From NCBI GenBank assembly GCA_023458415.1, contig JAEWZO010000040.1, positions 1 through 29,452 on the forward strand: a stretch of DNA of 29,452 nt, read 5' to 3'. A program made the position numbers and the translations under genes. Shown one piece after another: positions 7,142-14,570 of the stretch (positions are counted from its first letter, which is position 1; every line of letters starts with the position of its first letter). The DNA is from Bacteroidota bacterium (GTDB lineage: Bacteria; Bacteroidota; Bacteroidia; Flavobacteriales; Weeksellaceae). A model generated the notes under the pieces. The model worked only from the letters and a program-made list of their open reading frames with translations. It was not told the DNA's origin and ran no database searches.

Positions 7142-8839
7142 TTATCTTTTCACTTTTTTCTTTACCGTTTTCTTCAGCGTTGTTTTAACAGGTGAGGCTT
7201 TATAAAAGTTAGTGAAAGCATATTCCGCTGCCTTACGCAGATCAATTACACCTCCCGCAACTGAAATCATATCAAATCTGTTGTTAATGTTCGAATTAAT
7301 CATGGCATTCACCGAAGATTTATTAGATGTTTTTACCAGAGATTCAATGATTTGCTCCGGCTTTAAGTTTGGCATGTAGCTCCACAAAACTGCCGCTGCT
7401 CCAGCAACTACCGGTGAAGCCATTGATGTTCCCTGAAGATATTCATACTTTCCGTCCGGTACTGTTGAATAAATTTTATCACCCGGAGCAAAAACATCTA
7501 CCATTTTCTGGTTGTAGTTGGAAAAATCCGCACGCAACATTTCGTTGTCATTCGTTGAAGCACCAACTACAATCATATTACTAACAAATGGTGTTTCGTC
7601 ATTCACAGTTTTGAAATTTGTCGGAAAATATTGGTGTTCTGCAATATTCTCGCTTTCATTTCCTGCTGCTTTTACCAAAAGCACACCTTTGTCCTGAGCA
7701 TATTTAAACGCATCCCAAACGTGCTGTTTACCAGGAGAAACCGGTTTGCCAAAACTCATGTTCAGAATTTTCGCTCCGTTATCCACTGCATATCTGATGG
7801 CATTGGCTACATCTTTATCTCTTTCGTCACCATTTGGAACGGTTCTAACCGTCATAATTTTTGCAACTTTGTGCGCTACACCGTACTGAATCTCTTTACC
7901 TTGCGGCGCACCGGCAATAATTCCGGCAACGTGAGTACCGTGTTGCGCATCGGGACCTTCGTAGTTATTGTTTCCGTAAAATTTTTCTGAATAATCTTCG
8001 TAGTTGTCCCCAACTAAAGCTCTAGGCTCGAAATCAAGATTGTATTGTTTTGTAGCCTGTGGACCATAATAATCCAACGCTTCCTTCATCTGATCAGACA
8101 AAAACTTCTCAACTTCGGCAGGAGCTTTTCCGGCAATCGCAGGATCGTTTGAAACCTGTGACAATACACTTAAAGCCATCATCTGTTCCTGCGTTGCAGG
8201 TTTGATCGATGCCAAAGTTTCAGGAGTCAGATTTTTCCCATTCAACATAGAAACCATTGTCGGAATCATACCCTGAATCATAGTATAAGTATCGTTCGCC
8301 TGTTTAGCTTCGATGCTTTTCTTAGTAAAAATCTCTTTAGACTTCATGTACATCGCAAACTCTTCCGGCATTTTTGCCTGATTAGTTTTATTCGTCGCGG
8401 AGTTAGCACCTTCAAAAATCGGCTGATATTTTTTTACCACGCGGGTAACTTCCATATTATCTATATCAATATCTCCGGATTTTCCACCGATAAAATTCCA
8501 TCCATGAACATCGTCGACATAACCGTTTTTATCGTCATCTTTTCCGTTGTTCGGAATCTCATTTGGATTTTTCCACATATTTTTTACCAAACCGGGATGA
8601 TCAACTTCCACTCCGCTGTCGAGAACTCCTACAACGATAGTTTTAGGTTTAAGTCCTTTAGATTCTAAATATTTATAGGCATTCTGCGTATTTACTCCAT
8701 ACACGTTCGCTGCACCAAAATCTTTATGATACCATGTCATAAGATCTTTATCCTGCATAGGATCCAAAGCAGGAGCTTCGGTTTGTGCAAAAACCGCGAA
8801 ACCCGTCATAAAACAGGCCGCAATAAGTATTTTTTTCAT
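7142..8839 (-). CDS. secreted subtilisin-like serine protease (peptidase S8)
   Basis: A 565-residue protease. Residues 1-18 are a Sec signal peptide (cleavage likely after AVFA). The triad is Asp74 (VLDSGVEVDHPG), His300 (QHGTHVAGI) and Ser472 (GTSMASPVVAG), with the oxyanion Asn in AAGNES (about 394). The Asp-to-His distance is about 225 residues against roughly 30-45 in subtilisin. The extra part (about 120-280) is helical and polar and may act as a built-in cap or substrate domain. The C-terminus is a lysine-rich tail (KTTLKKTVKKKVKR) and no type 9 sorting domain was recognised, so periplasmic location is as likely as full secretion. It starts nine bases after the WbqC-like stop. Confidence 0.93.
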   Translation of the reverse strand: MKKILIAACFMTGFAVFAQTEAPALDPMQDKDLMTWYHKDFGAANVYGVNTQNAYKYLESKGLKPKTIVVGVLDSGVEVDHPGLVKNMWKNPNEIPNNGKDDDKNGYVDDVHGWNFIGGKSGDIDIDNMEVTRVVKKYQPIFEGANSATNKTNQAKMPEEFAMYMKSKEIFTKKSIEAKQANDTYTMIQGMIPTMVSMLNGKNLTPETLASIKPATQEQMMALSVLSQVSNDPAIAGKAPAEVEKFLSDQMKEALDYYGPQATKQYNLDFEPRALVGDNYEDYSEKFYGNNNYEGPDAQHGTHVAGIIAGAPQGKEIQYGVAHKVAKIMTVRTVPNGDERDKDVANAIRYAVDNGAKILNMSFGKPVSPGKQHVWDAFKYAQDKGVLLVKAAGNESENIAEHQYFPTNFKTVNDETPFVSNMIVVGASTNDNEMLRADFSNYNQKMVDVFAPGDKIYSTVPDGKYEYLQGTSMASPVVAGAAAVLWSYMPNLKPEQIIESLVKTSNKSSVNAMINSNINNRFDMISVAGGVIDLRKAAEYAFTNFYKASPVKTTLKKTVKKKVKR

Positions 8840-8848
8840 ATCTGAAAT

Positions 8849-9463
8849 TTAATTTTTGTTAGCAACACTTTTAATATATGTCAGACTTTCAGGTCCTTTG
8901 TTACAAAGCAAATCCAAGATAGAAAGATCTTTCAGGAATCTATATCGGTCTGAAAATGTCTGATAATATTCATCCATTTTATACTCAGATTCAGTTTTTG
9001 CCGAAAATTTTTCCCGAAAATCCTTCATGTTCGGAGCTTTGCTGTATTCGCTGTTCAAAGAGTATGCCTTTTCTGTTTTCAGGATATCTAAAACTGTTTT
9101 TAGGACGAAAAGATTATAGTCGAAAAGATTTTTTTCTTCATTCTGAAAAATTTTCTCAAGCCGGTCTTCATAAAATTCGAAATACGGTGAACTTTGATAA
9201 GCTGTTTTAATGGATTTCCAGTGGAGTTTCTTCCAGTTTTCCCGATAAGATATTTCTGTCTCGCGATAGAGCCTTTTCCCATTATGATGAATCGGAATGA
9301 TGAGCGACAACTTTCCATTCGCGCCATAAATATTGGTACGGTTTCGATAAGTTTGCTTTGGAAAATTTTCCCATTGCTCCAGTATGATTTCGTCCTCTTG
9401 ATTTAAGAATTCGGCGTACCATGAAACAGGACCGAAATAAAAAACAGGCATTAATTTTTTCAT
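8849..9463 (-). CDS. WbqC-like family protein
   Basis: A 204-residue cytoplasmic protein whose N-terminus (MPVFYFGPVSWYAEF), central SLIIPI and LHWKSIKTAYQSSPYFEFY segments are hallmarks of the WbqC family. The family is often found with O-antigen or envelope genes, and a biochemical role is not firmly known to me. It lies between lepB and the S8 protease and is tightly linked to the latter. A second Met at residue 5 is a possible start, but the first gives the usual family beginning. Between it and lepB there is a hairpin and a palindromic repeat, so it may be partly uncoupled from the upstream genes. Confidence 0.85.
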   Translation of the reverse strand: MKKLMPVFYFGPVSWYAEFLNQEDEIILEQWENFPKQTYRNRTNIYGANGKLSLIIPIHHNGKRLYRETEISYRENWKKLHWKSIKTAYQSSPYFEFYEDRLEKIFQNEEKNLFDYNLFVLKTVLDILKTEKAYSLNSEYSKAPNMKDFREKFSAKTESEYKMDEYYQTFSDRYRFLKDLSILDLLCNKGPESLTYIKSVANKN

Positions 9464-9485
9464 TAAATCTGTATTAAAGTTAAAA

Positions 9486-9507
9486 GGACGAAACTTTCAT
9501 TCCGTCC
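9486..9507 (-). terminator. terminator-like hairpin between lepB and the WbqC-like gene
   Basis: On the minus strand GGACGGAA pairs with TTTCGTCC over 8 bases (one G-T) around the loop TGAAAG, and is followed by TTTTAACTTT. It could end part of the lepB transcripts or act as an attenuator before the WbqC-like gene, which starts 23 bases further on. Confidence 0.55.
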
Positions 9508-9533
9508 AATAAGTTTTATAAAATAGCTCTCAC

Positions 9534-9634
9534 TTTTTAGCCCCGATTGAACGGTTTGTATGAGCTCTTTTTGCTAATGGATAAGCTGTGGCGCAAAAAA
9601 GCGAGCCGTGAAAGCGGGAATAAGCTCCTAAAAA
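9534..9634. repeat. palindromic intergenic element with TTTTTAG/CTAAAAA ends
   Basis: A 101-base block ends in perfect 7-base inverted termini (TTTTTAG 9534-9540, CTAAAAA 9628-9634). It contains AGCCCCG near one end, GCGGGAATAAGCTCC near the other, and an internal imperfect palindrome (GAGCTCTTTTTGC against GCAAAAAAGCGAGC). It lies exactly against the lepB stop codon. From memory it resembles a family of small AGCCCCG...CGGGAATAGCTCC repeats between genes in Chryseobacterium-group genomes. I cannot test copy number here. A reading frame through it has no protein resemblance. Confidence 0.65.
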
Positions 9635-11305
9635 TCAGTCTTCTTTTTCTTTTTTGCGGAAGATTTTTACAAAATAATCCCAACCGAAAAACAGCACCAA
9701 AATAAGTACAGCCAGCCACCAATACGAAGTTTTGTTTACCTCGCCTGTGTTGGTTGCTTTAAACATTCTGTCCCAGCGAACTTTCTTCCCATTTGCTTGA
9801 TAGGATGAATTGGCATCCGCAAAAAGGCCTTCAACGCTCATCCAGGTGAACATCGGTTTCCCAACGATATGGGTTTCCGGAACATAACCGAAAAATCTTG
9901 CATCCAAAGAAGCATCGCGATTATCACCAATCATCATATAATAATCCTGCTGCACCGTGTACTGATTCGTTTCTGTTCCGTTGATAAAAAACTTTCCGTT
10001 GCGGTTTTCCAGCGTATTATTTTCGTATTTGGTAATTAGTTTTTCAAACTCTCCTATGTTTTCTGAAGTTAGCGTAACCACATCTCCTTTCTTCGGAATT
10101 CTGAGCGGACCGTACCAATCCTGATTCCAGTTTTTTGTGATTGGAAAAATACTGGATGAAGTATTGACTTTGCTACTTGCGATCATTCTTTGAGCTGCGT
10201 AAGAAGCGGCCATATCGGGGTAATAACTTATCGCTTTTTCACCTTGCGGATCAATAACTTCTTCCACGGAAGTCACTTGAGGAAGTGCTTTTATTTCATT
10301 TACAAGTTTGTCTGTAAGTCCTTGAAAAGTATACACAAAACCTGTATCAGACTGCTGCTCCACAACAGGCATAAAACCGAATCTGTCGTAAAGTGAAGGA
10401 ATATCTAATTGCGAACCCGTTTTTACTGTATAGGCATGCTGCACTTCTGCGTCGGCCAGTCTGGATTCAGGTTTTCCGTTAATGTAGAGTTTTCCGGCAC
10501 GGAACTCAACAGTATCACCACCAACAGCAACCAGTCTTTTAACGTAAGGGTCTTTTCGGTCGATCGCTGTATGAACCGAATCGTCCGGATAATTGAAAAC
10601 TACGATATCATTTTTCTCCGGTTTTTCCCAACCAGGAAAACGGAAATATGGAAGTTTTACAGCTTCTACATAAGATTTCGGATCGTCTTTCGGATTTCCT
10701 TTTTCACCTGTATCGAAAATAGTTCCCTGCAGAAAAGGTATCGCAACAGGACGCATCGGCATGCGGAAACCGTAATTCAACTTATTTACAAAAAGGAAGT
10801 CACCTACAAGCAAAGTCCTTTCCATAGAACCTGTCGGAATACCGAAAGGCTGGGTAAGGAAAACATGAATAATTGTAGCAAAAACAACTGCGAATGTGAT
10901 AGATCCCAAAAATGAATCTTTCTTTTTCTCCTGTTTTTCTTCTTCAGTAAGATAAAATTCTTCTTCGTTTTCAACTTCTGCATCCTTACTGTAATTAACC
11001 GTTGCCATGTAAATGAAAGGAAGAATTACGGTAAGAAGTTTCTGCACGAAAGTGGTTTTTCCAAATTTCTTCATCAGGAAAAGATGAAAAACTGACATCA
11101 TGATTGGACCTACGATTGGTAAATAAGACATCGCTACCCACCATTTAGGATTGCCGGTTTCTTTCTGAATAATGTAATAATTATAAAACGGAATAAAAGC
11201 GTACAGCGGACTGTAGCCCATTTTTTTGAACAGCTTCCATGTTGAAATTCCCATCAGCATGGAGAGAATAACAACATACAAAGTATAGGTAAGAAAGTAA
11301 TTCAT
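9635..11305 (-). CDS. lepB: signal peptidase I, long Bacteroidota form
   Basis: Leader peptidase that cleaves Sec and Tat signal peptides at the inner-membrane surface. At 556 residues it is much longer than the E. coli enzyme (324). Residues about 1-105 are an extra membrane domain with three or four helices of the DUF5684 kind. A charged linker (107-131) and a further helix (133-150) lead into the catalytic part: Ser160 in PTGSMERTL, the general base Lys256 in YVKRLVAVGGD, and the late box GDNRDASLDARFFG (460-473). About 180 residues are inserted between these boxes. A final helix (528-546) and basic tail close the protein. It lies in the run parA-parB-DUF5683-dapB-lepB, 76 bases after dapB. 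Confidence 0.95.
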   Translation of the reverse strand: MNYFLTYTLYVVILSMLMGISTWKLFKKMGYSPLYAFIPFYNYYIIQKETGNPKWWVAMSYLPIVGPIMMSVFHLFLMKKFGKTTFVQKLLTVILPFIYMATVNYSKDAEVENEEEFYLTEEEKQEKKKDSFLGSITFAVVFATIIHVFLTQPFGIPTGSMERTLLVGDFLFVNKLNYGFRMPMRPVAIPFLQGTIFDTGEKGNPKDDPKSYVEAVKLPYFRFPGWEKPEKNDIVVFNYPDDSVHTAIDRKDPYVKRLVAVGGDTVEFRAGKLYINGKPESRLADAEVQHAYTVKTGSQLDIPSLYDRFGFMPVVEQQSDTGFVYTFQGLTDKLVNEIKALPQVTSVEEVIDPQGEKAISYYPDMAASYAAQRMIASSKVNTSSSIFPITKNWNQDWYGPLRIPKKGDVVTLTSENIGEFEKLITKYENNTLENRNGKFFINGTETNQYTVQQDYYMMIGDNRDASLDARFFGYVPETHIVGKPMFTWMSVEGLFADANSSYQANGKKVRWDRMFKATNTGEVNKTSYWWLAVLILVLFFGWDYFVKIFRKKEKED

Positions 11306-11381
11306 TATATTTTAGTTTTGCCTTTTCAGGCGTTTTCACTGTTTCAGTATTAGTTTACAAGCGTACTGTATTGTTACACTT

Positions 11382-12083
11382 TTAAAGACCAAGAACATCC
11401 TTCATTGTGAAGTTTCCGGATTTTCCCTGTATCCATTCTGCCGCGATTACAGCTCCCAGAGCAAAACCTTTTCTGCTGAATGCGGTGTGTTTAATTTCGA
11501 TTTCATCCACTTCGCTTTTGTAAAAAACACTGTGTGTGCCGGGAACTTCATCTTCGCGGACAGCAAAAATTCCAAGTTCTTCTCCGTTGGTTTCATCCAG
11601 CTTCCAGGATTTGTATTTGTCATTGTTCTTCATAATTCCTTCGGCTAAAGAAATGGCTGTTCCGCTTGGCGCATCTTTCTTATGCGTATGGTGAATTTCT
11701 TCCAGTTGAATTCCGTATTCATCAAAGTTTTTCATCAAACCGGCAAGCTTTTCATTCAATGCAAAAAATAAATTTACTCCAAGCGAAAAATTGGAGCCGT
11801 ACAAAAATGCAGATCCATTGTTGGAAGAAAGTTCCTCGATTTCCGATTTTCTATCGAGCCAGCCTGTTGTTCCACAAACCACAGGAATATTGTTCTCAAG
11901 ACATGTTTTGATATTCTCGAATGCAGCTTCCGGATGGGAAAATTCAATCACGACATCCGGATTGTTTAGATTCTCGGATGTGGGAGTTTCATTAAGTTTT
12001 GCAACAATCTGATGACCGCGACTTTCTGCAATTTCACCAATGATTTTTCCCATTTTTCCGTAACCTACCAAAGCTATTTTCAT
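11382..12083 (-). CDS. dapB: 4-hydroxy-tetrahydrodipicolinate reductase
   Basis: Cytoplasmic NAD(P)H enzyme of lysine and meso-diaminopimelate synthesis, which feeds peptidoglycan. The N-terminal Rossmann motif is VGYGKMGK (6-13). The family signature EIHHTHKKDAPSGTA spans 129-143, with the catalytic His131 and Lys135. The length of 233 residues is the short form usual in Bacteroidota (E. coli 273). The Gly-Thr-Thr segment CGTTGW (70-75) is kept. It begins 10 bases after the DUF5683 stop and is transcribed toward lepB, so wall-precursor supply is linked to segregation and export genes here. Confidence 0.96.
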   Translation of the reverse strand: MKIALVGYGKMGKIIGEIAESRGHQIVAKLNETPTSENLNNPDVVIEFSHPEAAFENIKTCLENNIPVVCGTTGWLDRKSEIEELSSNNGSAFLYGSNFSLGVNLFFALNEKLAGLMKNFDEYGIQLEEIHHTHKKDAPSGTAISLAEGIMKNNDKYKSWKLDETNGEELGIFAVREDEVPGTHSVFYKSEVDEIEIKHTAFSRKGFALGAVIAAEWIQGKSGNFTMKDVLGL

Positions 12084-12093
12084 TTCGGCTTAT

Positions 12094-12723
12094 TTAAAAT
12101 TTATAATTGAGACTGAGTCCCGCTTTTCCGTTAAACATTCCCGAGGAATCATTAATTACCGTGGGAGAAAGTGCAAGATCAGGATCGTTGCGGCCTTCGT
12201 ACAAATGGGCATCAACAACGGCATCCACAATATTTAACACGTAAACTAAAGCGGTGATTCCAATTGCGTAATCGCGCTGCCTTTTCATTCGATCCTGAGC
12301 GCGGCCGAGTGCTTCTTTTGTAATTCCCGGAATATCGGAAAACTCATGAGTTTGTCCGTTAAGTTGAGCTATAAATGCTTCCCTGTATCTTTTGTACTGT
12401 TTGTCGTTCCAAAGTGTGATTCCCACTCCGGTTCCGATTCCGCCCAAAGCGATGGGAATTTTCCAGTATTTTTTGTTGTAATACTGCCCCAAACCCGGCA
12501 GAACTGCAGAATATAGTCCGGCTTTTGTTGGGTTAAACTTTGGTTTTACGGCAGTTGTGTTCGCTTCTTCAATATCCGCAATTACTTCGACCTCCGATTT
12601 CGGTGTTACTGATGAAAGTGTATCTGTAGGATGGTATTCGACACGGATGGTGTCATTCGGATTTACTTGAGCAAAACAAAATGTTGAAAAAACGAGAAAA
12701 AGAAAAACTGCAAACCCTTTCAT
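12094..12723 (-). CDS. DUF5683 domain protein
   Basis: A 209-residue protein with a Sec signal peptide (about 1-18, ending CFAQ) and, after a polar linker, the DUF5683 domain starting near residue 62. That domain has two hydrophobic segments, PTKAGLYSAVLPGLGQYYNK (66-85) and an Ala/Ile/Val-rich one near 153-168. The first resembles small membrane-inserting Gly-rich modules. Its function is unknown to me. The ATG directly follows the parB stop (TAAATG), so the two are translationally coupled, and dapB follows after 10 bases. The placement suggests an envelope protein expressed with the segregation genes. Confidence 0.85.
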   Translation of the reverse strand: MKGFAVFLFLVFSTFCFAQVNPNDTIRVEYHPTDTLSSVTPKSEVEVIADIEEANTTAVKPKFNPTKAGLYSAVLPGLGQYYNKKYWKIPIALGGIGTGVGITLWNDKQYKRYREAFIAQLNGQTHEFSDIPGITKEALGRAQDRMKRQRDYAIGITALVYVLNIVDAVVDAHLYEGRNDPDLALSPTVINDSSGMFNGKAGLSLNYKF

Positions 12724-13611
12724 TTACTTGATATGTGAAAGAATTTTTTCCAGTTCTTCTTCATTCTTAAAATCAAGAACTATTTTTCCTTTTTTGCCAG
12801 TACCCGAAGTTTTTATTTCCACTTTAACATCCAAGAGATCTGCAAGATTTTTCTGTGCTTTTTTATAGCTGTTCGGAAGAACTGCTTTTGCTCTTGTAGA
12901 TGTGGTTTTTGGATTCTTTAACGAATTCGCATGTTGTTCAGCTTGCCGTACACTTAAATTTTCTTTCAGAATTTTTCTAAATAGTAAATCCTGCTTTTCT
13001 TCATCTTCTAAACTGATAATTGCGCGACCGTGTCCCGCAGAAATTTCACCGCTGCGAATTGAATTCTGAACATCCGGATTCAACCTCAGCAAACGGATTG
13101 AATTGGTAATTGTACTTCTTTCTTTCCCAACGCGCTGACTCAGATTTTCCTGCGTCATACCAATTTCTTCGAGCAAACGTTGATAAGTTAGCGCAATTTC
13201 AATGGCATCAAGATCTTCGCGCTGAATATTTTCAACCAAAGCCATTTCAAGCAGTTCCTGGTCGTTCACCAAACGGATATAAGCCGGAACCGTTTCCAAA
13301 CCGGCAATTTTACTAGCGCGAAAACGTCTTTCTCCCGAAATAATTTCAAATCTATCACCATCTTTCCGCAGCGTAATCGGCTGAATAACGCCTAAATTTC
13401 TGATGGACTGCGCCAAATCATTAAGGGCTTTTTCGTCAAAATACGTTCTCGGCTGTGAAGCATTCGGATAAATATCTTCAAGGGAAACCTCCACAATATT
13501 TCCCACAAATTTTTCAGCTCCTTTGTCTGTCGCTGCATTAACATTCGCTTTGGATTCTGCGCTGAGAATTGCTCCCAAACCGCGGCCCATTGCTCTTTTT
13601 TTATCTTTCAT
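12724..13611 (-). CDS. parB: chromosome partitioning protein ParB
   Basis: A 295-residue CTP-dependent parS-binding protein. It has the basic start MGRGLGAIL (8-16, the region that can stimulate ParA ATPase), the ParB N-domain with PxxxQPR (about 49-55), GERRFRA (93-99) and ENIQREDLDAIEIA (127-140), a helix-turn-helix at about 152-175, GHGRA (193-197), and a C-terminal dimerisation domain after a basic linker. Lengths and order are those of chromosomal ParB. It sits 13 bases downstream of parA. No consensus parS palindrome was noticed around the pair, though I could not scan exhaustively. Confidence 0.96.
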   Translation of the reverse strand: MKDKKRAMGRGLGAILSAESKANVNAATDKGAEKFVGNIVEVSLEDIYPNASQPRTYFDEKALNDLAQSIRNLGVIQPITLRKDGDRFEIISGERRFRASKIAGLETVPAYIRLVNDQELLEMALVENIQREDLDAIEIALTYQRLLEEIGMTQENLSQRVGKERSTITNSIRLLRLNPDVQNSIRSGEISAGHGRAIISLEDEEKQDLLFRKILKENLSVRQAEQHANSLKNPKTTSTRAKAVLPNSYKKAQKNLADLLDVKVEIKTSGTGKKGKIVLDFKNEEELEKILSHIK

Positions 13612-13624
13612 GTAATGTTTCTGT

Positions 13625-14407
13625 TTAAATAAAACTTAGTTTTTTACTATTCTCGTTGCGCAACAAAACTTCTTCAGCAAGCTGCAGATATTGTATTGCG
13701 CCCTTGCTTTCTGCATCGTAATTCAAAATACTTTCTCCGAAACTTGGCGCTTCGCTTAAACGTACATTTCTGCTGATAATGGTCTCGAAAACCATCTCTG
13801 GAAAATGTGAATTCACCTCTTCTACCACCTGATTAGACAAGCGTAAACGACTATCGAACATGGTCAGCAAAAGTCCTTCAATATCCAAATCAGGATTATG
13901 AATTTTCTGAACATTTTTGATGGTATTGAGAAGCTTGCCTAAACCTTCCAAAGCAAAATATTCGCACTGAATCGGAATAATAACTGAATCTGCAGCGGTT
14001 AATGCATTGATGGTTATTAAACCCAAACTCGGTGCGCAATCGATGATGATATAATCGTAAAGTTCTTTGACAGGTTTTAAGGCTTCGCGAAGCATATATT
14101 CGCGCTGATCACGGTCAACCAGTTCAATTTCTGCGGCAACCAAATCAATATGCGACGGAATAATATCCAGATTTGGAGACGAAGTTCGCTGAATGCATTT
14201 GCTTACTTCTTCGCTGTGTTCCAGAAGATTATATGTTGAAAATTTCACCTCTTCAATTCCCAATCCGGATGTTGCATTCGCCTGCGGATCTGCATCAATC
14301 AGCAAAACTTTTTTCTCCAGAACACCAAGCGCTGCCGCTAGATTTACTGCAGTTGTTGTTTTACCTACTCCGCCTTTCTGGTTGGCAACGCCTATGATTT
14401 TCGCCAT
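13625..14407 (-). CDS. parA: chromosome partitioning ATPase ParA
   Basis: A 260-residue deviant Walker ATPase that moves ParB-parS complexes over the nucleoid. The deviant Walker A is KGGVGKTT (11-18) with signature Lys11 and Lys16. Walker A' is LLIDADPQ, and the Walker B-like segment is IIIDCAPSLG. There is no N-terminal DNA-binding extension, as in chromosomal (Soj-type) ParA. I chose the ATG at 14407; a TTG three codons upstream (14416) is open but less likely. A TATTTTTG element ends 18 bases before the ATG. The gene leads the seven-gene run that ends with the S8 protease. Confidence 0.96.
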   Translation of the reverse strand: MAKIIGVANQKGGVGKTTTAVNLAAALGVLEKKVLLIDADPQANATSGLGIEEVKFSTYNLLEHSEEVSKCIQRTSSPNLDIIPSHIDLVAAEIELVDRDQREYMLREALKPVKELYDYIIIDCAPSLGLITINALTAADSVIIPIQCEYFALEGLGKLLNTIKNVQKIHNPDLDIEGLLLTMFDSRLRLSNQVVEEVNSHFPEMVFETIISRNVRLSEAPSFGESILNYDAESKGAIQYLQLAEEVLLRNENSKKLSFI

Positions 14408-14424
14408 AACTTTCAATTAAACCA

Positions 14425-14432
14425 CAAAAATA
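14425..14432 (-). promoter_or_regulatory. -7-like element (TATTTTTG) upstream of parA
   Basis: An exact TAnnTTTG match 18 bases upstream of the parA ATG on the minus strand. No TTG is found 17-23 bases further upstream, where the sequence is A/T-rich, so the -33 part is unsupported. Confidence 0.5.
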
Positions 14433-14515
14433 CATTTTTTTTGTTTGGAGCTTGTATGTTGATAAGTTGACAAGCGTTAAAATACTGTTAATTAAAGCAT
14501 TACAGAGGCAAAAAA

Positions 14516-14546
14516 TTATCCACAAAAAACTGGTTTCTGTGGATAA
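14516..14546 (-). terminator. terminator of the TonB gene built from two inverted TTATCCACA boxes
   Basis: A perfect 9-base inverted repeat TTATCCACA (14516-14524) / TGTGGATAA (14538-14546), with further pairing inside the 13-base spacer. On the minus strand it is followed by TTTTTTGCC and starts 24 bases after the TonB stop codon, so it fits an intrinsic terminator. Each arm is also an exact match to the consensus DnaA box, discussed as a finding. Confidence 0.75.
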
Positions 14547-14570
14547 AATTTTAACTTAAATTATTAACTA

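Noticed and set aside
9537..9722. Possible small protein between lepB and the WbqC-like gene
   Set aside because: The frame overlaps lepB and the palindromic element; its composition (Leu, Arg, Ser) gives no sign of a real protein.
10409..10915. Plus-strand open frame of 168 codons opposite lepB
   Set aside because: It is antisense to the catalytic part of signal peptidase I, rich in Cys/Phe/Arg as expected for a shadow frame.
11316..11335. GCCTTTTCAGGC stem in the dapB-lepB gap as a terminator
   Set aside because: The stem is only four strong pairs and is not followed by a T-run on the minus strand.
11869..11891. CCTGT...ACAGG inverted repeat with TGTTCCAC as a parS half-site
   Set aside because: It lies in conserved dapB coding sequence and matches only one half of the parS consensus.
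13655..13664. GTTGCGCAAC palindrome near the 3' end of parA as a parS site
   Set aside because: It lacks the CACGTG core of known parS sequences and is only 10 bases long, inside coding DNA.
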